This document shows, piece after piece, positions 18,393 to 26,633 of a DNA stretch of 51,989 nt (positions within the stretch are counted from its first letter, which is position 1; each line of letters begins with the position of its first letter). Origin of the DNA: Kluyvera ascorbata ATCC 33433 (GTDB taxonomy: Bacteria; Pseudomonadota; Gammaproteobacteria; Enterobacterales; Enterobacteriaceae). The notes under the pieces were generated by a model, which worked only from the letters and a program-made list of their open reading frames with translations, made no database searches and was not told the DNA's origin. The DNA lies in NCBI RefSeq assembly GCF_000735365.1, contig NZ_JMPL01000021.1:1-51989 (forward strand), in the 5' to 3' direction. Made by a program: the position numbers and the translations under genes.

Positions 18393-19474
18393 GGCTTCGC
18401 CTCCGCGCGGGTATCTATGGTGACCTGTACCGACATCCCCGGACGCAGTCGCTGCAGGTTTTTCTGTCCTTCATCCACGGCAATACGTACCGGAATACGC
18501 TGGGCGATTTTAACGAAGTTGCCGGTGGCGTTATCCGGCGATATCGCGCTGAATTCCACGCCGGTTGCCGGTGAAATACTCTGTACGGTGCCGCTGAATT
18601 TTTCGCTGTTCAGCGCATCAACGGTAAAGGTTGCGGGTTGACCAATTCGCACCGTGGCAAGCTGAGTCTCTTTCAAGTTGGCGATAACCCAATGCTGCGG
18701 CGGCACCAGCGGCGTTAAGTGCGTTCCGGCGGTGACATACGCGCCAAGCCGCACGGCGATTTGCCCAAGCTGGCCGTCGGTAGGGGCGATAATGCGCGTG
18801 TTTTGCAGATCGATTTCCGCGAGCTCCAGCGAGGCTTTAGCGTTCGCCACGTCGGCCTCCAGAGAATCACGGTTGACGATGGTGGTTTGCAGATCCTGCT
18901 TCGACATCTCCAGCGTCGCCTTCGCCTGCTCGATATCCGCGGTGCCCTGGGCGGCGCTGGCACGCGCCGAGTCACGTTCGCGAATCGACAGCGAACCGTC
19001 GGCCGTCAGATCCTGCACGCGTTTTAAATCCGCCTGCGATTTCAGATTTTGTGCGCGGGCGTTTTGCAGCGCCGCTTCATTACGCGCAATCACCGCTTCG
19101 GCGCTTTTACGCTGCTGAAGATTATTGCGTAGCGCCGCTTCCTTCATCGCCAACTGCGCCTGCGCCTGATGCACGCGCTGCTTATAGATACGGTCATCAA
19201 TCTGGAACAGCACCTGGCCCTTTTTGACCTGGTTAAAGTCCTGTACGTTAACGCCGGTCACGTAGCCGTTGACCTGCGGGCTGATAAAAGTGGTCAGGCC
19301 GCGCACGTAGGCGTTATCGGTAAACTGACTGTGGCGGGTAAACGGCGGTAGCTGCCAGGCGTACAGGACAACCAGTACGCCGACGAGACCGATGGCTGCG
19401 GCGGTAAAAATGGATACCACGCGGATATTGTTTCGGGTATTGGCCTGTTGCTTGGCCGCATCCTGCTGACTCAT
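18389..19474 (-). CDS. HlyD/EmrA-family periplasmic adaptor
   Basis: A 361-residue membrane-fusion protein. One N-terminal membrane segment (about residues 20-42) is followed by the biotinyl-lipoyl-like half motif TTFISPQVNGYVTGVNV, a coiled-coil hairpin (about 95-205) and the second half motif with APTDGQLGQIAV. The short hairpin and single anchor are EmrA-like, which matches a drug-exporting MFS partner. It lies 24 bases after the MFS gene and overlaps the outer-membrane gene by four. Confidence 0.9.
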   Translation of the reverse strand: MSQQDAAKQQANTRNNIRVVSIFTAAAIGLVGVLVVLYAWQLPPFTRHSQFTDNAYVRGLTTFISPQVNGYVTGVNVQDFNQVKKGQVLFQIDDRIYKQRVHQAQAQLAMKEAALRNNLQQRKSAEAVIARNEAALQNARAQNLKSQADLKRVQDLTADGSLSIRERDSARASAAQGTADIEQAKATLEMSKQDLQTTIVNRDSLEADVANAKASLELAEIDLQNTRIIAPTDGQLGQIAVRLGAYVTAGTHLTPLVPPQHWVIANLKETQLATVRIGQPATFTVDALNSEKFSGTVQSISPATGVEFSAISPDNATGNFVKIAQRIPVRIAVDEGQKNLQRLRPGMSVQVTIDTRAEAKP

Positions 19475-19498
19475 AACGATTCCAGATCTCTCTTGTTG

Positions 19499-21151
19499 TT
19501 ATTTGCTGCCCGTCGCACGTTTCAGCGCGATGTGGGCGGTAATACGCAGTCTTAATAATCGCCAGAACACCCATAGCAGCGTGGCGGCAGAAATGGCTGC
19601 CGTCAGCAGATAAGTATCATTGTAGGCGAGAATATTGGCCTCCAGCGTGGAGAGGTTTTGCAGTACGGCGCTGGCCTGAACGTTCAATAGCGCGCTGTCG
19701 CCTAGCTGGCTTTGATACTGCTGGGCGTAAAGCTGTAGCCGCTCGTTAATGACCGGATTGAGGGTGGTTATCTGGTCGGCAAGCTGGCTCGAGTGAAACT
19801 TCTCTCGCCAGGTCTGAAAGGTGCCGAGGATAGCTGAACCGAGCAGGCCGCCAATGTTCTGGCTCATGCCAAACAGCACCGAGAAGCTCACCAGATTACG
19901 CTGGTCGGCAATAACGCCGCCGATGCCTGCCAACATGGCGGGCGCGAGGAAAAAGGCACTGCCGAAGCTGAGCAGGAACTGGCTGAACATCAGTTGGTCA
20001 GTGCGCGTCAGGCTGGTGGACTGGCTGTCCAGCAGCGAGGCTATCATGATGAGCGTCAGTGCCGTGGCGGTGGGCCAGTAAAGTCGCCGCGGGTTGAGCG
20101 TCAGGCAACTGGCGATAATCCCGCAGGTAATACCTGCAAAAATCGACCACGCCAGCGTCGTCATCTGTTCGTTTTGCAGCCCCACGTACTGAAGCCAGCC
20201 GATAACGCCGGTATTCTGCTCCGCCAGCACGATACGGATAAGCACCATAATCAGCCCCAGGCGCAGAATACTGCCGCTGGAGAGCCACCGAGTGTTTAAT
20301 AGCGGGTTAGTACGGTTATGTTCAAAGATGATGGCAGAGACAATCAGCACAATCGCCGTGGCGAGCGACCAGCCAATCCACGGCGCTTCAAACCACCAGT
20401 CGAGACGCCCCAGGGACAGCACTGCGCATATCAGCGCCATACCGGGGGCCAGTAAAATAAAGGTGATGAAATCTTTCTTCTCGAACACCTTTTTACGGTC
20501 GCTCGGCGGTAGCTTAAGGGCAATAACGCAGGCGAGCGACACCAGCGCCAGGCCTAATTCAAAGAAGTAGAGTCCACGCCATTCGTCAATTTGTAACAGT
20601 TCGGTCGAGAACAGCCTTGCGATGGGAATAGCCAGCGACGAGCCGGTTATCCCAATGGTCAGCGCTTTCAGGCGGTGCTTAGCAGGCCAGGCCTGCACCT
20701 GATAATAGATCCCCAGCGAACTTAAGGCCGCCGCCACCATACCGTGGGCGGCGCGCACCATCAGCGCCGAGCTGAGGTCGTTGACGAACAGGTGAAAGAA
20801 GGTCACCAGCACATACAACACCAGAAAGCCTTCGGTAAACGCCCGCAGACCAAACTGCTGGCGAAATTTCACCAGCAGCAGGTTAATGGAAACGTTAGTC
20901 ATGACGTAAACCGCAGGCAGCCAGGCGATTTCCGTAGACCAGGCGGCAAATGAACCCTGAAGGTTTTGCAGATTCGCGGTGACGACCGCATTGCCCAACG
21001 CGCCGGTGAGGCAAACCAGCAGGCCGACGATGCCGTAGGCGACACGTTTTGGTGCGCTGTGAATCGGCGTTGATGGAGAGCCGAGGATCGCCGGTTTTTC
21101 GTGGGGCGCCCAGTCGTGCGGGGCGTAGGGGTCGCGACGCGGTGGAGCCAT
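19499..21151 (-). CDS. MFS efflux transporter, DHA2 (EmrB-like)
   Basis: A 550-residue major facilitator with about fourteen predicted membrane segments, of the DHA2 drug:H+ antiporter type that pairs with HlyD adaptors. The cytoplasmic N terminus is rich in Pro and charged residues (first 35 positions). Its ATG overlaps the MarR stop by one base (TAATG), so it is the second gene of the operon. The sequence does not show whether drugs, phenolic acids or other compounds are exported. Confidence 0.87.
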   Translation of the reverse strand: MAPPRRDPYAPHDWAPHEKPAILGSPSTPIHSAPKRVAYGIVGLLVCLTGALGNAVVTANLQNLQGSFAAWSTEIAWLPAVYVMTNVSINLLLVKFRQQFGLRAFTEGFLVLYVLVTFFHLFVNDLSSALMVRAAHGMVAAALSSLGIYYQVQAWPAKHRLKALTIGITGSSLAIPIARLFSTELLQIDEWRGLYFFELGLALVSLACVIALKLPPSDRKKVFEKKDFITFILLAPGMALICAVLSLGRLDWWFEAPWIGWSLATAIVLIVSAIIFEHNRTNPLLNTRWLSSGSILRLGLIMVLIRIVLAEQNTGVIGWLQYVGLQNEQMTTLAWSIFAGITCGIIASCLTLNPRRLYWPTATALTLIMIASLLDSQSTSLTRTDQLMFSQFLLSFGSAFFLAPAMLAGIGGVIADQRNLVSFSVLFGMSQNIGGLLGSAILGTFQTWREKFHSSQLADQITTLNPVINERLQLYAQQYQSQLGDSALLNVQASAVLQNLSTLEANILAYNDTYLLTAAISAATLLWVFWRLLRLRITAHIALKRATGSK

Positions 21152-21597
21152 TATTTTTTCTCCACTTCGTGCAGCAACCGGGTGAGCACCCGCTGGGTAA
21201 TCTCTTGTTCTTCGGGAGTAATCACCGTCAGAATCTCTTCACGCAGTTCATCCGCCACGGCTTTTACCTGGTGATAAAGCTCAAGGCCTTTTGGCGTCGC
21301 GACCAGCAGCCGCTTACGTTTATCACGCTCGGTGAGGACTCGCTCGACCAGCCCAGCTTCTACCAGACGGTTAATAAGCGGCACCACGGTGGCGCTTTCT
21401 ACTCCCAACTCCTGAGCAAGTTCAGACTGCGACAGTGGCTGTTCGTTGCGCGCAATGCTGGCCACGGCGACCCATGTGGCCTGGCTCATACCGAGATCTT
21501 TCAGCCGACGGTTTACCGCCAGCCGCCAGTGATGGGCGGTGAGATAGAGGAGATGAGAAAAACTAAGCTGACGGTTATCCATAGACGATGTATTCAT
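21151..21597 (-). CDS. MarR-family regulator of the efflux operon
   Basis: A MarR/SlyA-type winged-helix regulator of about 148 residues. The recognition region LSQSELAQELGVESATVVPLINRLVEAGLVER and the wing TERDKRKRLL are clear. Such proteins usually repress their own operon until a phenolic or drug ligand binds. The start is uncertain: the frame is open to 21639, but a perfect 20-base palindrome occupies 21599-21618, so I place the start at 21597 (MNTSSMDN); 21603 or 21582 are alternatives and no ribosome site is convincing. Confidence 0.85.
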   Translation of the reverse strand: MNTSSMDNRQLSFSHLLYLTAHHWRLAVNRRLKDLGMSQATWVAVASIARNEQPLSQSELAQELGVESATVVPLINRLVEAGLVERVLTERDKRKRLLVATPKGLELYHQVKAVADELREEILTVITPEEQEITQRVLTRLLHEVEKK

Positions 21598-21598
21598 G

Positions 21599-21618
21599 AT
21601 CATTAGAGCTCTAATGAT
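21599..21618. promoter_or_regulatory. MarR operator palindrome
   Basis: A perfect 20-base palindrome, ATCATTAGAG followed by its complement. On the minus strand it overlaps the end of a promoter with TTGAAT, an 18-base spacer and TAGAAT (plus 21617-21622), so bound regulator would block transcription of the whole efflux operon. Confidence 0.7.
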
Positions 21619-21707
21619 TCTACGTTCGCCGAAAACCATAATTCAAGTGAATGTGAAAAATAAATGTTATCGGAAGGTGACTATTTATTTGCTATGGGAT
21701 GGGGGGT

Positions 21708-21784
21708 GTAGGCCGGATAAGGCGGAGCCACCATCCGGCACTAGGCTCAATGCTGCCCGATGGCGCTTCGCTTATCGGGCCTAC
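21708..21784. repeat. BIME (paired REP sequences)
   Basis: Two facing REP units: it starts GTAGGCCGGATAAGG and ends CTTATCGGGCCTAC, with GCCACCATCCGGC and GCCCGATGGCGC inside. It lies between the MarR operon promoter and the MHS transporter stop. Confidence 0.85.
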
Positions 21785-21787
21785 AGA

Positions 21788-23110
21788 TTAAATCTGACTG
21801 GTCTGCGCGTTCACCGACGCGGCTGGATTTTTACGGCGGCTGGCAAAGAAAATCGCCGTCAGAGAAATCGCCACCGTCGTTGCCAGATACCAGGCCACCG
21901 GTACCCAATCGCCGTTGTATTTTGCCAGCAGACCGGTTGCAATCAGCGGCGCGGTACCGCCTGCCAGTGCAGCGCCAATCTGATAGCCCAGCGTGATGCC
22001 GGTGTAGCGTACGTTGGCGCTAAAGATTTCCGAGCACAGCGTTCCCAGCACGGCGGTAATCGGTGACCATAAAATCCCGAAAGTGATAACCGTTGCGAGG
22101 GTGATCCCCCAGGTGGTGCCGGTGTTGAGCAACAGGAACCACGGCACGATGAACAGACCCAGCAGCACGACGCTAATGGCGTACATCCGCTGACGACCAA
22201 TTTTATCCGAGAGCAGGCCCATCAGCGGGATCATCACCGTTGACACCAGCGCACCAAGCGTGACGGCTTCCAGCACCTGCGACTTCTGATAGGTCAGGGT
22301 TGTGGTGGCGTAACTCACCACGAAGGTGGAGAAGATATAGAACGGTGCGGTTTCCACCACCTTCAGGCCAGCGGCGATAATCACTTCACGCCAGTGATGG
22401 GTCAGGGTTTCGCGCAGCGGCGCTTTAGCCACTTTACCGGAGGATTTCACCTTCTTAAATTCCGGCGTTTCATCGATATCTTTACGGATCCACAGGCCAA
22501 TCAGCACCAGCGCCGCGCTCATCAGGAACGGAATGCGCCAGCCCCAGGAGAGGAACTGCTCTTCGCTGAACAGCGTCATCAGCGAGACGATAAAAGTGGC
22601 CATCAGCATCCCAATCGTCACGCCCGCCTGTGGGATACTGCCGAAGAAGCCTTTACGCTTTTCCGGCGCGTATTCATAGGCCAGCAGCAGCGCGCCACCC
22701 CATTCACCGCCGATGCCAATCCCCTGAATAATACGCATCAGAATGAGTAGAATCGGTGCCCAGATACCAATCATGTCGTAGGTCGGCAGCAGACCAATCA
22801 TCACGGTTGCACTTCCCATCAGCGACAGGGTTAACACCAGCGTCTTTTTACGACCGATGCGGTCGCCAATGTGAGCGAAAATAACGCCGCCAATCGGACG
22901 AATAAAGAACGTGAGCGAGAAGGAAAGGTAGGAGAGAATCAGGCCGATGACCGGGTCAACCATCGGGAAAAAGATCTTATTAAACACCAGTGCGGCGGCC
23001 GTTCCGTATAAAAAATAGTCAAACCATTCAATGGAACTGCCGGTTAGGCTAGCAATCAGGACCCTCTTATTCTTTTTCAGGATCGTGGTGCTACTTTCTT
23101 GTATTGTCAT
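21788..23110 (-). CDS. MHS-family metabolite:H+ symporter
   Basis: A 440-residue major facilitator of the metabolite:H+ symporter family (related to YhjE, ShiA and ProP). Family signatures are SIEWFDYFLYG near residue 27, GDRIGRKKTL near residue 84 and GIGIGGEWGGALLLA near residue 130, with about twelve membrane segments. Members carry organic acids or betaines; the substrate here is not evident. I chose the ATG at 23110 (MTIQESS), which has GGGAG upstream, over the longer frame from 23173. Confidence 0.85.
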   Translation of the reverse strand: MTIQESSTTILKKNKRVLIASLTGSSIEWFDYFLYGTAAALVFNKIFFPMVDPVIGLILSYLSFSLTFFIRPIGGVIFAHIGDRIGRKKTLVLTLSLMGSATVMIGLLPTYDMIGIWAPILLILMRIIQGIGIGGEWGGALLLAYEYAPEKRKGFFGSIPQAGVTIGMLMATFIVSLMTLFSEEQFLSWGWRIPFLMSAALVLIGLWIRKDIDETPEFKKVKSSGKVAKAPLRETLTHHWREVIIAAGLKVVETAPFYIFSTFVVSYATTTLTYQKSQVLEAVTLGALVSTVMIPLMGLLSDKIGRQRMYAISVVLLGLFIVPWFLLLNTGTTWGITLATVITFGILWSPITAVLGTLCSEIFSANVRYTGITLGYQIGAALAGGTAPLIATGLLAKYNGDWVPVAWYLATTVAISLTAIFFASRRKNPAASVNAQTSQI

Positions 23111-23470
23111 GAAGAATAACTCCCGCCACATTGGGTTAAAATCAGGTATCACCTTTTTTATGGAATGGTGCAACCTGGATTGTGAAAAAGGTTGTGTGTT
23201 TGTTAAGCAACTTAGATATGGGCGTTATCTTTGGCAAGCGCATCATTGAAATTTGTGAATAAAAACGAGCATCATTTTTGTTTTAACTGACTGTTTATCC
23301 TAATTATAACGGTAGTAAATTCTGGATTGTGTTATAAAAATAGCGTTTTATTCAGGTGCAACCGCGCTGTTTTTAGATGTTTCTGGTTATTTCATGATTG
23401 TTACAAAATGGTGTGATTAACGTGAGGCCGTGCCCGCCAATTTGCACGAATGAGGAGAGTAGAGAGGACC
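23111..23470. other. AT-rich divergent intergenic region
   Basis: 360 bases between the MHS transporter and ydcF, markedly AT-rich against both neighbours. It must hold both promoters, but I found no convincing -35/-10 pair or operator, and no coding frame of merit. Confidence 0.5.
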
Positions 23471-24265
23471 ATGAACGTGTCATATTTACCGCAGGAAACG
23501 CTGATGGCGGCCAACTTACTGGGCCGCTGGCTGGCGCAAAATGATTTTGACAGCTCGCCAAAGGCTGAGGAAACGCAGTGGGTGGTGATGGCCGGAAATG
23601 CGGTGATGCCCACTATTGATGCCGCTTGTCGGTTGGTCAGTGAAAGCGGCGGTTCGCTGTTAATCAGCGGTGGTATTGGTCATTCGACCAACTTTCTCTA
23701 TGAGGCGATGGCACAGCACCCGCGCTATCAAAGCATCGAAACGAACGGGGAGGCGGAGGCGACGCTGCTGGCGGAAATTGCGCACCGCTTCTGGCAGATC
23801 CCGCGAGACCGCATTGTGGTGGAAGACCAGTCGACGAACTGCGGTGAGAACGCCTGGTTTACCCGTCGGGTAATGGAAGCGCGTGGCATCCACGCCCCCA
23901 GGGTGACGGTGGTGCAGGACCCAACCATGCAGCGCCGCACTATGGCAACCTTTGCCCGCGTCTGGCAAGAGGTGGAAAACGCGCCGCGATGGTTAAGCTA
24001 CCCGGGCTACATACCGGAACTGATCAACACTGAGGAAGGCGTTGGCTATCGCCAGCCTGAGGCGGGGCTATGGCCGGTGGCGCGCTATTTATCGCTGCTG
24101 CTCGGTGAAATTCCACGCCTTCGCGATGATGCGCAGGGTTATGGACCACGCGGTAAGGATTTCATTGCTCACGTCGATATTCCCGCTGAAGTAGAGGCCG
24201 CCTGGGCACAGCTTAGCGCTGACCCGCTACTTCAACAGGTATTAGCCAGTCGTACGCTGGGATAA
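23471..24265 (+). CDS. ydcF: YdcF, DUF218-family protein
   Basis: A 264-residue protein close to E. coli YdcF, whose crystal structure shows a Rossmann-like fold that binds S-adenosylmethionine; no reaction is established. Conserved stretches visible are GNAVMPTIDAAC near residue 43, ISGGIGHST near residue 70, EDQSTNCGENA near residue 120 and VVQDPTMQRRTMATF near residue 150. The ATG at 23471 follows AGAGAGG; the frame opens seven codons earlier. It lies between hrpA and aldA, as in E. coli, although other genes have been inserted. Confidence 0.9.
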   Translation: MNVSYLPQETLMAANLLGRWLAQNDFDSSPKAEETQWVVMAGNAVMPTIDAACRLVSESGGSLLISGGIGHSTNFLYEAMAQHPRYQSIETNGEAEATLLAEIAHRFWQIPRDRIVVEDQSTNCGENAWFTRRVMEARGIHAPRVTVVQDPTMQRRTMATFARVWQEVENAPRWLSYPGYIPELINTEEGVGYRQPEAGLWPVARYLSLLLGEIPRLRDDAQGYGPRGKDFIAHVDIPAEVEAAWAQLSADPLLQQVLASRTLG

Positions 24266-24271
24266 TAGCGA

Positions 24272-24291
24272 CCGACCGCTGAAGCGGTCGG
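24272..24291. terminator. Hairpin between ydcF and the orphan protein gene
   Basis: CCGACCGC (24272-24279) pairs with GCGGTCGG (24284-24291) around TGAA, between two convergent stops. The T-run is weak on either strand. Confidence 0.5.
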
Positions 24292-24292
24292 A

Positions 24293-24820
24293 TTAACGAA
24301 AACTCCATTGCACGGTAATAACAAAAATCGACGGTAAAATAATGCCGCTTTCGATGCCGAAATAGTCGGTGAAGTTATATTGCAGCCCGTGGTAGATATA
24401 CGGCGAGAAGCCCACACCGGTGATTTTTTTCGCCGTATGATAGGTCCCGGAATCCCCACAGTGGCTGAAGGCATCGAAAAAGAATTCTCCCGTATAGGCA
24501 TAAACGCCTTTAAACGTCCAACCCTCGGTGGGGCCACTGCCTTTCAACCAGTCACGGCGTACGCCTATCGAAAAACAGCGGTCATCAAAGCTGTTTTTCA
24601 TCGTCCCGACCAGCAGGCTATATTTCGAATCTTCAGAAAATTTACGTTCGACGGAGAAGTAGTTGTTGTCGAATTCTTCAGTATATTGCCCGTGGTTACC
24701 CGTCAGGTGGTAGACAAACGAACCGGTATTAACGGAGTAGAGATTAATCTCATCAGCAAAGCTGAAAGTGGCCGGCAGCAGGGCCGACGTAAATGCCAGA
24801 ACGCCTGGGATTTTATGCAT
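24293..24820 (-). CDS. Unrecognised secreted or outer-membrane beta-rich protein
   Basis: A 175-residue protein with a signal peptide that probably ends after FSFA (residue 22). The mature part alternates polar and hydrophobic residues, is rich in Tyr, Phe and Gly, and ends ITVQWSFR, which suggests a small outer-membrane beta-barrel. Two cysteines (in DDRCFSIG and SHCGDSG) could form a disulphide. I do not recognise the family firmly; it recalls small PagP-like barrels only in size and texture. It has no counterpart between ydcF and aldA in E. coli and its base composition is less GC-rich than its neighbours, which suggests transfer. It converges on ydcF. Confidence 0.6.
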   Translation of the reverse strand: MHKIPGVLAFTSALLPATFSFADEINLYSVNTGSFVYHLTGNHGQYTEEFDNNYFSVERKFSEDSKYSLLVGTMKNSFDDRCFSIGVRRDWLKGSGPTEGWTFKGVYAYTGEFFFDAFSHCGDSGTYHTAKKITGVGFSPYIYHGLQYNFTDYFGIESGIILPSIFVITVQWSFR

Positions 24821-25044
24821 GATTGAACTCGGTAAAACCGAAATAAGAAGACAATATATTCAATGATAGTGCTTGTGCGATAAACCGTAGTTCAATCAGC
24901 ACCGGGGATAAGAAAAAATTAGCGAACTATCTTTTCGTGTTGCTTCACAGAAACGGACATGACCAGTTGGAAAAGTTGCCAAAGTGTATATGTATTTAAC
25001 AATATCTTTACTTGTTAACTACCTAACGCAGACAGGAGCAGGAC

Positions 25045-26490
25045 ATGACGTCACCCGTGCAACATCCGATGTATATTGATGGTCAGTTCGTCAGCTGGCA
25101 GGGCGATAGCTGGATTGATGTGATTAACCCGTCGACCGAAGAGTGCCTTTCCCGAATTCCTGATGGTGATGCCGAGCATGCGAAGCGGGCGATTGATGCC
25201 GCCGAGCGCGCGCAGCCAGCATGGGAAGCGCTGCCTGCTATCGAACGCGCCGGATGGTTGCGTAAAATTGCTGCCGGTATTCGCGCACGCGCGGCAGAAA
25301 TCAGCCAGATGATTGTGGCTGAGGGTGGCAAAATTCAACAGCTGGCGGAAGTCGAGGTGGGGTTTACCGCGGACTACATCGAATACATGGCGGAATGGGC
25401 GCGCCGTTATGAAGGGGAAATACTGCAAAGCGACCGTCCTGGTGAGAACATCTTTGTCTTTAAACGTGCGCTGGGGGTTACCACCGGTATTCTACCGTGG
25501 AACTTCCCATTCTTTCTGATAGCGCGCAAGCTCGCGCCTGCGCTTATCACCGGTAACACCATCGTGATTAAGCCGAGTGAGTTTACGCCGAATAACGCTA
25601 TCGCTTTTGCTGAAATCGTCCACGAGATTGGCTTGCCTAAAGGGGTCTTCAACCTGGTGCTGGGGCGTGGTGAAACCGTCGGTCAGGAGCTGGCAGGCAA
25701 CCCGAAAGTGGCCATGGTCAGCATGACCGGCAGCGTCGGGGCGGGCGAGAAAATTATGGCCGCCGCGGCGAAAAATATCACCAAAGTCTGCCTTGAACTT
25801 GGCGGTAAAGCACCGGCGATTGTGCTGGACGACGCCGACCTTGAGCTGGCGGTTAAAGCGATTGTCGACTCCCGCGTCATCAACACCGGACAGGTCTGTA
25901 ACTGCGCTGAGCGCGTATACGTGCAGAAAGGTATCTACGACCGCTTTGTCAATAAATTAGGTGAAGCGATGAAAGGGGTGGCATTCGGCGACCCGGCAAA
26001 ACGCAACGATATTGCGATGGGGCCGCTGATTAATGCCTCCGCGTTGGAGCGCGTTGAGCAAAAAGCCGCGAAAGCCGTTTCTCAGGGGGCGCGAGTGGTA
26101 CTTGGTGGCAAAGCCGTCGATGGCGCGGGCTATTTCTATCCGCCGACGCTGCTGCTGGACGTTCGTCAGGAGATGAGCATCATGCACGAAGAGACCTTTG
26201 GTCCGGTGCTGCCGGTGGTGATGTTCGATACGCTGGATGACGCTTTGAAGATGGCCAACGACAGCGATTATGGACTGACATCTTCTGTTTATACCCGGGA
26301 TCTCAACCAGGCGATGAAAGCCGTACGCGGTCTGAAGTTTGGTGAAACCTATATTAACCGCGAAAACTTTGAAGCGATGCAGGGCTTCCATGCTGGCTGG
26401 CGTAAGTCCGGCATCGGCGGCGCTGACGGTAAGCATGGGCTGAATGAATATCTGCAAACCCAGATGGTCTATTTGCAAACTCAGGGTTAA
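25045..26490 (+). CDS. aldA: Lactaldehyde/glycolaldehyde dehydrogenase AldA
   Basis: A 481-residue NAD-dependent aldehyde dehydrogenase. AldA oxidises lactaldehyde and glycolaldehyde in fucose, rhamnose and glycol metabolism. ILPWNFPFFL, the general-base segment CLELGGKAPA and the catalytic cysteine in GQVCNCAERV (about residue 285-287) are all present. It aligns from start to end with E. coli AldA (479 residues). CAGGAGCAGG precedes the ATG. The upstream 224 bases contain TTCACA-like half sites, but I could not fix the CRP site expected from E. coli. Confidence 0.95.
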   Translation: MTSPVQHPMYIDGQFVSWQGDSWIDVINPSTEECLSRIPDGDAEHAKRAIDAAERAQPAWEALPAIERAGWLRKIAAGIRARAAEISQMIVAEGGKIQQLAEVEVGFTADYIEYMAEWARRYEGEILQSDRPGENIFVFKRALGVTTGILPWNFPFFLIARKLAPALITGNTIVIKPSEFTPNNAIAFAEIVHEIGLPKGVFNLVLGRGETVGQELAGNPKVAMVSMTGSVGAGEKIMAAAAKNITKVCLELGGKAPAIVLDDADLELAVKAIVDSRVINTGQVCNCAERVYVQKGIYDRFVNKLGEAMKGVAFGDPAKRNDIAMGPLINASALERVEQKAAKAVSQGARVVLGGKAVDGAGYFYPPTLLLDVRQEMSIMHEETFGPVLPVVMFDTLDDALKMANDSDYGLTSSVYTRDLNQAMKAVRGLKFGETYINRENFEAMQGFHAGWRKSGIGGADGKHGLNEYLQTQMVYLQTQG

Positions 26491-26514
26491 GCGCTAATCC
26501 CCAGCGTATAGGTT

Positions 26515-26596
26515 TTGTAGGCCTGATAAGCGCAGCGCCATCAGGCGATTCAGGCGCTGATTGCCGGATGGCGGCATTGCCTTATCCTGCCTACAA
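26515..26596. repeat. BIME (paired REP sequences)
   Basis: It begins TTGTAGGCCTGATAAG and ends CTTATCCTGCCTACAA, with CGCCATCAGGCG and GCCGGATGGCGGC units between. It lies between the convergent aldA and ada-like genes. Confidence 0.85.
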
Positions 26597-26601
26597 GACC
26601 C

Positions 26602-26632
26602 GTAGCCCGGCAGAGCTTCGCGACGCCGGGAA
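26602..26632. repeat. GTAGCCCGG-type repeat unit
   Basis: GTAGCCCGGC followed by CGACGCCGGG with a GAGCTTCG spacer, directly after a BIME and ending at the ada-like stop. It shares CGCGACGCCGGG with the large inverted repeat at 38343-38412. Confidence 0.5.
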
Positions 26633-26633
26633 C

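Noticed and set aside
17940-18641. 233-codon frame on the plus strand
   Set aside because: Antisense across the outer-membrane factor and HlyD genes, which overlap by ATGA and are certain.
24821-25044. CRP site upstream of aldA
   Set aside because: Only half-site matches (TTCACA-like) could be seen; not strong enough to annotate.
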